Assembly: GCF_950295315.1 (NCBI RefSeq) | Contig: NC_080171.1 | Coordinates: 92,365,516 to 92,429,515 of the forward strand | Length of the DNA: 64,000 nucleotides | DNA from: Erinaceus europaeus | Lineage: Eukaryota > Chordata > Mammalia > Eulipotyphla > Erinaceidae | Reading direction: 5' to 3' | In this document: positions 39,545 through 50,464 of the stretch, piece after piece | How the letters are laid out: each line of letters opens with the position of its first letter | How positions within the stretch are numbered: the first letter of the stretch is position 1 | The notes under the pieces: generated by a model | What the model saw: the letters and a program-made list of their open reading frames with translations, nothing else | What the model was told of the DNA's origin: nothing | Databases searched by the model: none | Translations under genes and position numbers: made by a program

Positions 39545-40280
39545 GCTAGCGCTAACCAAATGCTTATGTATCAAAAACTGTCCCAAAGGTAGTAGCAACA
39601 AATGCTGGAGAGGTTGTGGAGACAAAAGAACCCTCCTGCACTGCTGGGGGGGGGGGGGATGTAAATTGGTCCAACCCCTGTGGAGAGCAGTCTGGAGAAC
39701 TTTCAGAAGGCTAGAAGTGGACCTACCCTAAGTCCCTGCAATTCCTCTCCTGGGGATATATCTTAAGGAACCCAGCACACCCATCCAAAAAGATTTGTGT
39801 ATACCTATGCAGCACAATTTGTAGTAGCCAAAACCTGGAAGCAACCCAGGTGTCCAACATCAGATGAATGACTGAGAAAGTTGTGGTATATATACATAAT
39901 GGAATACTACTCAGCTATTTAAAATGGTGAATTCATCTTCTTCACCCCACCTTGGATGGAGCTTGAAGGAATCTTGCTAAATGAGGTAAGTCAGAAAGAA
40001 AATGAAGAGTATGGGATGATCTCATTCACAGACAGAAGTTGAAAAACAAGAACAAAAGGGAAAACACTAAGTAGAACTTGGACTGGAGTTGGTGTATTAC
40101 ACCAAAGCAAGACTCTGGGGTTGAGGGGTGGATTCAGGTCCTAGGACATGATGGCAGAGGAGGACCTAGTGGTTGAATTGTTATGTGGAAAGCAGAAATG
40201 TTGTGCATGTACAAACTATTGTATTTTACTCTCGACTATAAACCATTAATTCCCCAATAAATAAATTTAAAAAAAAAAAA
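39545..40280 (+). mobile_element. L1 type 2 3' end
   Basis: Conserved L1 3' sequence (GGAGAGGTTGTGGAGACAAA, CCAACCCCTGTGGAGAGCAG, GGAATACTACTCAGCTATTT) followed by the type 2 tail ending ACCATTAATTCCCCAATAAA. It shows that the type 2 tail belongs to a lineage carrying ordinary L1 3' sequence. A G run is at 39646-39658. Confidence 0.9.
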
Positions 40281-40401
40281 CCATCCCAAGAATCATGCTA
40301 TGGTCTCATTTAATCCCAGTAACCCCCTCCACTAAGTCAGTACTATATTCATCCCAATTTATAAATGACAAAACTGTCATGTAAGTAAAAAATTGACAGT
40401 G

Positions 40402-40475
40402 CTGGAGACTTGAACACATATAACTTCAGAGATGTTATTATAACTTGAACACATATAACTTCAGAGATGTTATTC
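40402..40475 (+). repeat. Tandem duplication, about 34-bp unit
   Basis: ACTTGAACACATATAACTTC and the following AGAGATGTTATT occur twice, starting near 40408 and 40442. Confidence 0.9.
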
Positions 40476-40614
40476 CTAACACTGTTCATACTTTATCCTG
40501 TATTTACACTTGCAGCATTTGAAATGTAGACCCTTAATTGTTACCGAAATTTGCCAAAGACTTTGATGCTATGTTGAAGAGAAATTTGTCAATGCAGAGT
40601 GCCTGTCACATTCT

Positions 40615-40913
40615 TCTTCTTCTAGCGTTTGCCCTTCTTCCATAGCCAGTCAACAGCATCAGGTTGAGCCTGATGTAAAGTTTCGAGACCTCCTTTGAAT
40701 CTGGAGAGGTGGCAGTCGTTGACTATGTGGGTCATAGTCTGTCTGTAGCCACAGGGGCAGTTCAGGTCGTCTCTGGCTCCCCAGCGATGGAACATAGCAG
40801 TGCACGGGCCATGGCCTGTTCGATAGCGATTGAGGAGGGCCCAATCATAACGTGCTAGGTCAAAGCCGGGTTGACGCTTGCAGGGGTCTGTGATGAGGTG
40901 TTTGTTCTTTACC
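40615..40913 (-). mobile_element. Vingi-like non-LTR retrotransposon, 5'-truncated 3' end
   Basis: A 299-bp insertion with perfect 9-bp target duplication TCACATTCT at 40606-40614 and 40914-40922. The - strand is open throughout for about 97 codons, then TAG, immediately followed by (AAG)n. The encoded end of the polyprotein has YDWALLNRYRTGHGPCTAMF, HRWGARDDLNCPCGYRQTMT and HIVNDC: a C-x-C-x7-H-x4-C zinc knuckle of the type found after the reverse transcriptase in Jockey/I/Ingi-related elements, not in L1 or BovB. The Vingi clade is the one I know from hedgehog; that attribution is recall plus inference. The undamaged frame suggests a young copy. Confidence 0.72.
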
Positions 40914-41070
40914 TCACATTCTAAGCAGTTCAATTAAAAACAGTAGAAGGAGTTAATTCCTGTAATAAGTTACAGAATTATCTAAGTAAAAGCTGCGTGA
41001 CCAATTATAGCATAACTGAGGCTTATCTATTGGATATTAAGCAGCTGTCAGTGCTTCTAGTTAACTTTTT

Positions 41071-41418
41071 AAATTTTTATTTATTTATTTATTTATTTAT
41101 TTTTGCCTCCAGGGTTATTGCTGGGGTTTGGGGCTTGCACTATGAATCCACTGCTCCTGGAGGCCATTTTTCCCATTTTGTTGCCCTTGTTGTTGTCATT
41201 ATTATTGTCATTGTTGTTGTTATTGGACAGGACAGAGAGAAATCAAGAGAGGAGGGGATACAGGGGGAGAGAAAGACAGACACCTACAGATCTACTTCAC
41301 AACTCATGAAGCTACCCCCCTGCAGGTGGAGAGCCAGGAGCTTGAACCTGGATCTTACATGGTCCTTGCGCTTCGTGCCATGTGCACTTAACCCACTATG
41401 CTACTGCCCTACCCCCAC
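41071..41418 (-). mobile_element. SINE type A, long tail, reverse
   Basis: Runs from TTTGCCTCCAGGGTTATTGC (tail) to GTAGGGCAGTAGCATAGTGG (head, reversed). The target duplication TTAACTTTTT lies at 41061-41070 and 41419-41428, exactly at the tail end of an older L1. Confidence 0.88.
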
Positions 41419-41591
41419 TTAACTTTTTTTAATTAATGATTTAATATTTATATTAAATATTTTTTATTAATGATTTAATATTTATATACAAAATTGTAAG
41501 GCAACAGGTATAATTCCATACCTTTCCCACCACCAGTTCTGTTTCCCCATTCCCTCCACTGGAAACTGAAACAGCAGATAAGGGTTGACAT

Positions 41592-41594
<3 letters not shown>

Positions 41595-41622
<28 letters not shown>
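41595..41622 (+). repeat. (TA)n microsatellite
   Basis: CACACATATATATATATATA-type repeat, about 28 nt. Confidence 0.9.
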
Positions 41623-41626
<4 letters not shown>

Positions 41627-41659
41627 GTTTTTTGCACTTTTTTAAAATTAAAGCACATG

Positions 41660-41936
41660 GCTTTTTTTATTTACTCCCTTTTGTTTCCTTTGTTGTTTTA
41701 TTGTTGTAGTTATTATTGTTTTTGATGTCATCGTTGTTAGATAGGACCAAGAGAAATGGAGAGAGGAGGGGAAGACAGAGGGGGAAAGAAAGATAGACAC
41801 CTGCAGACCTGCTTCACTGCCTATGAAGCAACTCCCCTGCAGGTGGGGAGCTGGGGGGCTCGAACTGGTATCCTTACACTGGTCCTTGCGCTTTGCATCA
41901 CCTTGCTTAACACACTGTGCTACTGCCCAACTCCCA
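41660..41936 (-). repeat. SINE type A, short tail, reverse
   Basis: The reverse complement starts GGGAGTTGGGCAGTAGCACA and ends AGGAAACAAAAGGGAGTAAA. Confidence 0.88.
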
Positions 41937-41944
41937 CATTTTTT

Positions 41945-42065
41945 TTTTAACCAGAACACTGCTCAGCTCTGGCTTATGGTGGTGTAGGGAATTGAACCTG
42001 GGGCTTTGGAGCCTCAGGCATGAGAGTCTCTTTCCTTAACCATTATGCTTATTTACCATCTGTCC
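41945..42065 (-). repeat. SINE type C, reverse
   Basis: The reverse complement has CATAATGGTTAAGGAAAGAG, CATGCCTGAGGCTCCAAAGC and GAGCTGAGCAGTGTTCTGG. Confidence 0.83.
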
Positions 42066-42849
42066 TTTCACATTTTTTCCTATGGTTCTGACTTCTCTTC
42101 CTTATTAAGTCATACCTACTTCTGAGTGTTCTTCACTTTCTTTTTTTCCTCTTCTCTCTCCAGATTCTGATGGAATTAGAGTTCAGAGCACTCTGGTCAT
42201 CTTCCCCTAACATTTAATCCTCTGGGAGAATGGACCAAATTCTTTATGAGGTGCAGAAAGTGGAAGGTCTGGCTTCTGTAATTGCTTCTCCTCTGGACAT
42301 GGGTGCTGGCAGGTCTATCCATAACCCCAGCATGTTTCTATCTTTGCCGAGTAGGGTAGTGCTCTGGAGAGGTGGTGTTTCAGGACACACTGGTGAGGTC
42401 ATCTGCCCAGGGAGTTCAAAATGAAATTGTAGCAGCATTCACAACTTGGTGGCTGAAATGCAACTAGATATAAAGCAGGAGAAAATGTTTAATGAACATG
42501 AACTATAAAGTAGGAATAGAACAGATGGGAACAGGGATTTTGGGGTGGATAGAAGCTAGAAAGACTATTTTAGGTATTTTCCTAGGGGCCCATGATTGAT
42601 AATTTTTGCTAGAGCTAGATAGCTAGCCTGCAGGTAGACTAAAACTATTGTCTGAGAAGATGGTGTCAGAATTGAGAATAGGACTGGAAAGCTGGATCAG
42701 GACAGAGAGCAGCTCCCAAACTTAAAGAAAAAATATAAATACAATTAGCTTTACCACATCAATCTGATCTGGGCCCATATTTATTTATATTTAGCACAGA
42801 AGCCTGTATAATCCCTGACACCCTGTCTCTAGTTAACTTTTTTTAAAGG

Positions 42850-43525
42850 TTGCTTATACAAAAAGAGATACATGTGCACATGATATTCACTGTAACACCT
42901 TAGTTGCAAGACCGTAGAGGATCAATGAACACCTGTTATAATAAATTTTAGGACATTCATTTTGTGGAATACATGCAGCAATTAAAATGAATGAGGCACA
43001 TGTATATAATCTAATGTAGAATGATCTCTAGGAAATACCTAAACAGGAGAATGAGAAGATGAAAAGAAGTATTATAGTATGTCAGCATTTATTATACTAT
43101 AAAAAAGAGGAGAGAATAGAGTTGTGCTCATGTAACTGGATTTTTAAGACAGATTTTTCCCACTGTCTTGTAGCTGTTGTTGAGGCCCAAATCTGGAAAC
43201 AAGCTATATATGACAAACCTACATTCTGCAAGGTAGGGGAGAGGGGTTATAGAGAGATAGAGAGGATGTTAATCTTTAGGAAAACATGCAGTATTGTAGG
43301 GGGAGGGACCACCCTTCACCTTTACATAAGGGGTGGGAGGTATGCCTTTTAAAAATGTTTTAAGATGTCAGTGAGAGAATGGGAGGTAAAAGTATTGCTC
43401 CAGCATATTCGGTACCAGAGATCATAAATACGAATCCTGTGCTCTACCCACTGATCCACCTCTTCAGCCACTGGATACCTTCTTTAAAATACCGAAGAAG
43501 GGCTCCAAGAAAATCACAAGATTGG
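42850..43525. other. Intergenic, possible L1 scrap
   Basis: 42900-43060 resembles a degraded L1 3' region (ATTTTGTGGAATACATGCAG). The rest to 43525 shows nothing recognised except a tRNA-SINE-like remnant near 43385-43475. Confidence 0.4.
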
Positions 43526-43529
43526 GGTG

Positions 43530-43780
43530 TGTCGGGAGTCAGGCGGTAGCACAGTAGGTTAAATGCAGGTGGCGCAAAGCACAAGGACCAGCGTAAGGAT
43601 CCCAGTTCCAGCCCCCGGCTCCCCACCTGCAGGGGAGTCACTTCACAGGCAGTGAAGCAGGTCTGCAGGTGTCTATCTTTCTCTCCCCCTCTCTGTCTTC
43701 CCCTCCTGTCTCCACTTCTCTCAGTCCTATCTAACAATGATGACATCAATAAACAAAAGGAAACAAATATTTTTTTAAAA
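43530..43780 (+). repeat. SINE type A, short tail
   Basis: CGGGAGTCAGGCGGTAGCAC, GGTTAAATGCAGGTGGCGCA, tail shortened to AACAAAAGGAAACAAATATT. Confidence 0.88.
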
Positions 43781-44043
43781 GATTGGGGTGTGTATGCAGT
43801 AAGAGGAAACACACACACATACACATTCATAACCAGGGCCGCAGACATACTGATCTTCTCTACCCCAATGTTTCCTAAGTAAAGGAAGACACATGGAGAG
43901 AAACCACCTTGATTCCTTCAGGATGCTTTTTTTGACTTCTCTGGGGAATTATGAATAAATAGCATCTTATTTGTCTTCTTGTTTTCTGAACAAGTCAAAA
44001 ATTAAAACAAAGATAAGCAGAGAGAGGCCAAAAGGTCGGGGAT

Positions 44044-44402
44044 GGGGGCTGGATGGTAGTGCAGCAGGTTAAGCACACATGGTACAAGGCACAAGGACCA
44101 GCATAAGGATCCTGGTTCGAGCTTTCCGCTCCTCACTTGCAGGGGGTTTGCTTCACAAGTGGTGAAGCAGATCTGCAGTGTCTGTCTTTTTCTCCCTCCC
44201 CCTGCCATTGTCTTCCCCTCCCCTCCTCTCTCAATTTCTCTCTGTCCTATCCAAGAACAATGACAGCAACAACAACAATAACCACAACAACAATAAACAG
44301 CAAAGGCAACAAAAGGGAAAAAATTGCCTCCAGGATCACTAGATTTGTAGTACAGGCACCAAGCCCCAGCAATAACCCTGGAGAGGAAAAAAAAAAAAAA
44401 AA
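44044..44402 (+). repeat. SINE type A, long tail
   Basis: GGGGGCTGGATGGTAGTGCA, B box GGTTCGAGCTTTC, tail TGCCTCCAGGATCACTAGAT, poly(A). Confidence 0.87.
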
Positions 44403-44810
44403 GGTTGGAGACAAAGAGCTTTGGTGATGGGTGTGGTGTGGAACTATATACTCTGAATCTTACACTCCTATAACTCACAATCACAGATTAAAAAAATGAG
44501 GGGGGGGGAAGATTACCTCTATTATTATGTAAGTCAAGGCCCCAGAAGTTGTCTGTAAAGATCTTCACAGAAAAAAAAATTGCTAATTTAAAAACAAATT
44601 CTAACATAAAAAAAAAATCTTCACAGAACCTACTGCTGAAGGAGAGTTAGACCCCAGGAGTAGCTCTCTCCCATAAAAGACAGTGCCTAGTTGAGCTTGA
44701 CCAGATATTCTGAAATTTACCAAGAGGACCAACCCTTAATCTACTCAGTAAATTAAAATTAATAGTAGTGGGTAAAGTGGAGACAGAAGTTAAGTTAAGA
44801 ATGTGTGCTC

Positions 44811-45512
44811 CTATTCCAGCCTTTAGGTCCATGATTGGTTAACAATTTTTTAAAATATTTTATTTTATTTATTTATTCCCTTTTGTTGCCCTTGTTTTTT
44901 TTTATTGTTGTAGTTATTAATGTTGTTGTCATCGTTGTTGGATAGGACAGAGAGAAATGGAGAGAGGAGGGGAAGACAGAGAGAGGGAGAGAGAAAGATA
45001 GACACCTGCAGACCTGCTTCACCGCCTGTGAAGCGACTCCCCTGCAGGTGGGGAGCCGATGTTCGAACCGGGATCCTTATGCCTGTCCTTGTGCTTTGCG
45101 CGATTGGTTAACAATTTGTTTGGCTTTGTATGTTAACTCTCTTTTAACCACCAGGTTTCAGATGCTAGCATGATGCTGACCTGACTTCCCTGGACAGACA
45201 ACCCCACCAGTGTGTCCTGGAGCTCTGCTTCTCCAGAGCCCTTCCCCACTAGGGAGAGAGAGAGAGAAAGGCTGGGAGTATGGATCGACTTGTCAACGCC
45301 CATGCTCAGCAGGGAAGCAATTATAGAAGCCAAGCTTTCCACCTTCTGCATCTCACAATGACCTTGGGTCCCTACTCCCAGAGGGTTAAATAATAGGAAA
45401 GCTATCAAGGGAGGGGATGGAATACAGAGACCTGGTGGTGAGAATTGTGTGGAGTTGTACCCCTCTATGGTTTAGTCAATATTTCCTTTTTATAAATAAA
45501 ACATTTTTTAAA
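44811..45512 (+). mobile_element. L1 type 1 element split by a SINE
   Basis: Starts CTATTCCAGCCTTTAGG, homologous to CTATTCCAATCTTGGG on the - strand near 8300. Target duplication AATGTGTGCTC / AATGTGTGTTC at 44800-44810 and 45513-45523. Ends in TATAAATAAAACATTTTTTA. Confidence 0.88.
44849..45101 (-). mobile_element. SINE type A, reverse, 5'-truncated
   Basis: Inserted into the L1 above with a 16-bp duplication GATTGGTTAACAATTT at 44833-44848 and 45102-45117. The head up to GCGCAAAGCACAAGG is missing. Confidence 0.92.
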
Positions 45513-45638
45513 AATGTGTGTTCAGGGGAAAAACAAAAACAAACAGAAAGCAAAAACAAAAACTCTTCTTCTTTGAAGCCAGGACTTAAGAGAAAAGATT
45601 CCCCTCTTCCTTCCATGGTGCATAAGGAGCAGATTGAG

Positions 45639-46362
45639 CAAGTGTGAACCTATGCTCTATCTCAGGGGACCTGGACTGTATCTAGGTTTGGGGACTTTAT
45701 TGGGAAGTGGACCACCTGGAATGGAATTAGAGAATACTGTGAAAGGAAAGGTCTCACCCGAGTGATGAAGCTGAAGGGTTGTCATTCCACACCTGAAGTC
45801 ACAGTCTAAAGTGAAGCATGTTGGGGTGGCACTCGTTGTGTTGATTAGGTTGCGATCTGCGGATGCAATATTATTTGATTTGAATTGAGAGCAGCATGCA
45901 GGAAAGTGGGCCCCACCCTAAGGTTCCAGGACTGGGGGAAATATAGGATCTATAGTGGAAATGTGAGGTTCCTGCTGTCTTAGGGTTCAAGAAGACAATG
46001 GATAGTTATTGTTATCATCACATTATTTGGTGATTGGGTTAACTTTGGAAAGTCCCTTTGTTAGGGTTTGGTATAGCTATATACAGTATCTTGTATATAG
46101 CTGTACTACCGGTTGCTTCTATTCTCCCTGGTCTAGGCTTTTGAGAGAGTCAACATATCAAAGACAGCCTATGTATTAAAAAGACTCAGTCTGTGTCATA
46201 CTCCCAGAGAGATAGAGAATGGTAAGGCTATCAGGGGAGGGGATGGGATATGGAGATCGAGTTATGGGGATTGTGCGGAACTGTACCCTTCTTATTCTAT
46301 GGTTTTGTTAATGTCTCCTTTCTTAAATAAATAAAAAAATAAAAATAAAAAAATGACAAAAA
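45639..46362 (+). mobile_element. L1 type 1 element with 5' inversion
   Basis: 45639 to about 46196 is in the same orientation as the reverse copy at 8415-8960, so it is inverted; from about 46197 to the A-rich tail it is forward (TCATACTCCCAGAGAGATAG ... GGAACTGTACCCTTCTTATT). Flanks GGAGCAGATTGAG (45626-45638) and AGAGTAGATTGAG (46363-46375) look like one duplicated target. Confidence 0.85.
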
Positions 46363-46821
46363 AGAGTAGATTGAGAAATAGGAAAGAAAGCAATTATAAT
46401 AAAGACTACAAATCCAAAAGGGATACAAATTGGTAAATCAGAAGTAACCCAACACTATAATTGGATTTGAATGCTAGCTTGGCCTCTTAGAAACTGTGTA
46501 ACTTCAGATAAGTTCCCTAAGGCCTCAAATTCTTCATTTCCTTATTCTAAATAAGGAAATAGTTGTAGCTAATTTCTAGGATAGTTGTAAGGAGAAAATG
46601 AAGTAAGGCACAAAAAGCTCTTAGTAGAGTGTCTGGTAGTAAATGAAACCTCTAGAAGTAGTAGCTGCTATTAGTATTTCTGAGAACCAATCAATAGCTC
46701 CTGAAACAATTTCCTCATATAAATTAGGGGGGAAAAAACACTTGTCACCTATCATGAAATGTAACAGAGATTAGAACAGTCCCTGCAGAATAACAATAAT
46801 TTTTAAGAGAGGAAGGATAGT

Positions 46822-46968
46822 TGTCCGGGAGGTGGTGCAGTGGATAAAGCCTCGGAATCTCAGGCATGAGGTTCTTAGTTCAATCCCCGGCAGCACATGT
46901 ACCAGAGTGAGGTCTGGCTCTTTCTCTCTCCTCTTATATTTCTCATTAATAAATAAATAAAATATTTT
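46822..46968 (+). repeat. SINE type D
   Basis: TCCGGGAGGTGGTGCAGTGG, GTTCAATCCCCGGCAGCACA, (AATA)n tail. A complete, well preserved copy. Confidence 0.88.
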
Positions 46969-47129
46969 TAAAAAAGAGAGAAAGAGGAAGGATAGAAAAA
47001 GGAAAAAGGACTTCTCCATATTTGTCTGCTCTCTCTCCCATCCCACTCCATCCCATCCCATCCCATCCCTCTTTCTCTCTTTCCACCAAGGTTAATGCCC
47101 ACATGACAACTCACCTCTCCCAGTGGCCT

Positions 47130-47350
47130 TTCCCCCCTTTTTTCCTTCCTTCCTTCTTTCTTTTTTTCCCCTTTCTTCCTTCCTTTCTCTTTCTTCCTTT
47201 CTGATAGAGACAGAAATAGGAAGAGGGAGAGAGAAAGAAGACACTTGCAACATTGCTCCACCACTTATGAAGCTTCCTCTTGGAGCTGGGGACCAGGGCT
47301 TGAGCCTGGGCTCTTGCTGGTAAGATATGCCCGTCATCCAGCTCCTACCT
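47130..47350 (-). repeat. SINE type B, reverse, with CT expansion
   Basis: CCTTCCTTCCTTCTTTCTTT precedes TCTGATAGAGACAGAAATAG; the reversed head is AGGAGCTGGATGACGGGCAT. Confidence 0.75.
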
Positions 47351-47383
47351 ATGAGACATTTCTTTTCCCATATTCACTGTGTC

Positions 47384-47386
<3 letters not shown>

Positions 47387-47440
<54 letters not shown>
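47387..47440 (+). repeat. (AC)27 microsatellite
   Basis: An uninterrupted dinucleotide repeat of about 54 nt, followed by CACACTCCAGCCAGC. Confidence 0.97.
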
Positions 47441-47441
<1 letters not shown>

Positions 47442-47855
47442 ACACTCCAGCCAGCTAATGCTTATCCAGAGTCTAACATCTCTACTCCTTGGACCCAGGA
47501 AAGAATTTTTGCCTTTATAGATGTATAAGCAGAAGAAAGTAGACATTTACTCTGTAACAAATGACCCCCAAATCTCAATGTCTTCCAGCCACAGGAGTTT
47601 ATTTCTTGCTCACTCCTATTACATGAGCACTCTTTAGCTTACTCACTCTCTCTGGAACATTGCCAGATTGCACAGAAGAAGGAAAGGGGACTGGGGCATT
47701 GTAGAGGGAGGAACTACACCCAGCAACATCAAGCTTCTCTCCCAAGGTGACACATATCACTTTTGCTCACAACTGGTTAGCCAGGGCAAGTCTTCTGACA
47801 TCATGTAGACACAGCTGGGACATAGAATTCTCTCCTGTATAGAATTCTCTCCTAT
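47441..47855. other. Intergenic, nothing recognised
   Basis: No repeat or coding similarity seen. The block AGAATTCTCTCCTGTAT is tandemly duplicated at its end (47824-47857), next to a SINE. Confidence 0.5.
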
Positions 47856-47856
47856 A

Positions 47857-48158
47857 GGGAGTTGGGCAGTAGCGCATGTGGCGCGAAGCGCATGGACCGG
47901 AGTAAGGATCCTGGTTCGAGCCCATGGCTCCCCACCTGCTGAAGAGTCGCTTCACAAGTGGCGAAGCAGGTCTGTAGGTATCTATCTTTCTCTCCCCCTC
48001 TCTTTCTTCCCATTCTCTCTCCATTTCTCTGTTCTATCCAACAACGACAACATCAAAAACAGTAACTACAACAACAAAACAACAAGGGCAACAAAAGGGA
48101 AAGTAAATAATAATTTACAAATTTAAAATAAATAAATAAAATAAAAATTTTTAAAAAA
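47857..48158 (+). repeat. SINE type A, short tail
   Basis: GGGAGTTGGGCAGTAGCGCA, missing the GGTTAAGCGC segment of the head. AGAATTCTCTC-type flanks on both sides fit a target duplication. Confidence 0.87.
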
Positions 48159-48159
48159 A

Positions 48160-48729
48160 GAATTCTCTCTTGTATAGAGGTGTATCGTTACTCAATTTAG
48201 CTCTCCAACTCCCTCCCCTTCCATGTATACACAAGTCCCAGAGCTGGGTACAGCCAGTAAGAGTTCTTTATTGGCTAACTGACCCTGGGGCATCTCTAAA
48301 ATTGTATTGGTCTCAGTGAAATGGACATAGCAGTATTTGTCCTGTGAACCTCAACATAAGAATTCGAAATGAGACCACAGGTACAAAGGTGGTTTGCTAA
48401 TTTGTAAAATATTGCACTCCCAAGAAGGTGCTTCATTAACAGTCTGAGTCAGTCAGGGGTGATTAAAACTTTGTATTGAGTGCCCAGCCCTCTCTTTCTG
48501 CTCAGGAATGACATGTTGGGCTTAATTGCAACATCACCTCCTGGCATATGCAGTACTTCACTTGGTCCTCATGATAACATGAAATAGGGGTTAATAACCC
48601 CATTTCACAGGCTTAAACACAAAGTTGAGGTGAAGTTTGGATTCAAGTTTAGGGTACCTACTTTTAGGTTGCAACTGATCATCATCATCATCTAAATTAA
48701 ATGGAAAAATTAGTAATTTAAAAGTAACC
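48160..48729. other. Intergenic, nothing recognised
   Basis: No repeat, RNA gene or coding similarity seen. Confidence 0.45.
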
Positions 48730-48950
48730 GTTGTGTGGCTCGGTGGTGGCACACCTGGTTAAGTATTCATGTTACAGTGTGCAAGGATCTGGGTTCAAGT
48801 GCCTGGTCCCCACCTGCGGGGGAAGAGCTTTGAGAGTGGGGAAGTAGTGTTGCAGCTATCTCTCTATCTCTCTCTATCACTCTCTTCCTTCTCAAGTTCT
48901 GACTGTATCTATTCAATATATAAATAAAGATAATTTTTAAAAAAGAAAAT
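48730..48950 (+). repeat. SINE type B
   Basis: GTGTGGCTCGGTGGTGGCAC, B box GGTTCAAGTGCCTGG, tail ATTCAATATATAAATAAAGA. Confidence 0.83.
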
Positions 48951-48984
48951 CCTTTAAAATAAATAAATAAATGTTATCCATGTT

Positions 48985-49145
48985 CTGGGGATGTAGCTCA
49001 ACAACAGAACCTCAGCTTTGAGTGCATGAGACCTTAGGTTTGATGTCCAGCAAAGTGAAGAGAGGCCCATGGGTAGTGGAATAGTGCTTTGCTCACACAT
49101 GCAGACACATATACACTCTCATAAAACAAAAATAAGAAATAAAAG
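48985..49145 (+). repeat. Old tRNA-derived SINE of a different head type
   Basis: TCTGGGGATGTAGCTCAACA and GAGTGCATGAGACCTTAGGT followed by TTGATGTCCAGC resemble a tRNA-Ala-like head, unlike types A to D. Confidence 0.55.
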
Positions 49146-49162
49146 TCTTAAAATACATTTAA

Positions 49163-49440
49163 CGGGAGCTGGGCAGTGGCACATCAGGTTAAGTGCACAT
49201 GGCACGAAGTGCAAACACCAGCTTAAAGGTCCTGGTTCAAGCCTCAGGCTCTCACCTGCATGAGGTTTGCTTCACAGGTGGTGTAGCAGGTCAGCAGGTG
49301 TCTATCTTTCTCTCCCCTCCTCTGTCTTCCCCTCCTCTCTCCATTTCTCTCTGTCCTATCCAACAACAACAACAGCAACAACAACAATAATAACAACGAC
49401 GATAAAAAACAAGGGCAATAAAAGGAAGAAAAATTTAAAT
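49163..49440 (+). repeat. SINE type A, short tail
   Basis: CGGGAGCTGGGCAGTGGCAC, tail of CAACAACAACAGCAACAACA type, then GGGCAATAAAAGGAAGAAAA. Confidence 0.87.
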
Positions 49441-49974
49441 ATATGTATTTAACAAGACTAAACCAGGTCTGGCACAGTAGTTCACTTGGGAAGAGTGTTT
49501 GCTTTGTCATGTGTGCAACCCATATTTGAACCCAGCCCCCACCTTACTGAAGGAAGGTTTGGTGCTCCATACCTCTGTTGCTGTCTCTGCCAAAAGTTGG
49601 CCTGCAGTGGTGAATTCACGTGATAAAAACAAACAAATACAGCTTTGGATTCTGGAAGCAAAACTGAGGCTACCAGTGGTGGGAGGAGTACTAGCAAAGG
49701 GCAAAGAGATTCAGTGGTGGAGAGACAGTGCTACTGTAGTGGTGGGCACAGTATAGTAACTTGCATTTGAAGAGGTCTAACATGTACTCCAAAATATAAT
49801 TACCTCAAAATAATAAAATCAAACGTCTTCAAAATCCTAGTGATTTTGAATGCTCCTAGGTGTAAAGGTTGCTGACTAATTGAGGATGAGGATAATATGA
49901 GAGTGGGATAGATAACTCCCTGAACTGAAAATGAGGGCTTGACTTAATTCAGTTGAAATCAGCTAATCAATTTT

Positions 49975-50175
49975 TAAATTTATTTTATTTTTATTTGATT
50001 GGACAGAGAGAGATTGAGAGGGGCATGGGAGACAGAGAGGGAGAGAGAGATGCCTGCAGCCCTGCTTTACCACTCATGAAGCTTTCCCACTGCAGGTGGG
50101 GACTGGGGACATGAACCCAGATCCTTGAGCATTATAACATGTGAGCTCAATCAGGTGTGCCATTGCCCAACCCCA
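49975..50175 (-). repeat. SINE type B, reverse
   Basis: The reverse complement starts TTGGGGTTGGGCAATGGCAC and ends CCAATCAAATAAAAATAAAA. Confidence 0.85.
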
Positions 50176-50464
50176 AGATGTCCCCATCTAAGATAAAGAT
50201 CCACTACCTGCTTGGTTTCATACCACCCAACCAGGTTCACTTCCACCATCCACTGTACTTCCTGCCTACCCAGCCCAGAAGGCTGCTTCTGACACTGCAT
50301 CTTGCCCCCCACTGGACCTCTGCCATGGTTGCCTGATGATGCCCATTTGACTGCTAGGCAGTCCAGCAGTGGCTAGCTGGGACTTCCACTGCTGCTACCC
50401 ACTTCAGCCCAGGTCTGGTTGCCTTTGTGGATTGGCTACCTCCACTGTTGTGTGTCTAACTTGC

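Larger units (their letters stand above)
41429..42829 (-). mobile_element. Older relative of L1 type 1, split by SINEs
   Basis: A reverse element bounded by CTAGTTAACTTTTT at 41057-41070 and 42830-42843. The reverse complement of 42170-42440 matches type 1 blocks (GGGGTTATGGATAGACCTGC, GCAATTACAGAAGCCAGACC). Near 41510-41560 an equivalent of GGTGGTGGGAAAGGTATGGA is seen. Interrupted at 41660-42065. Confidence 0.72.

Noticed and set aside
40622..40933. BovB/RTE origin for the 103-codon frame
   Set aside because: The C-terminal strings known from BovB are absent; the C-x-C-x7-H-x4-C knuckle fits Jockey/I/Ingi-type elements.
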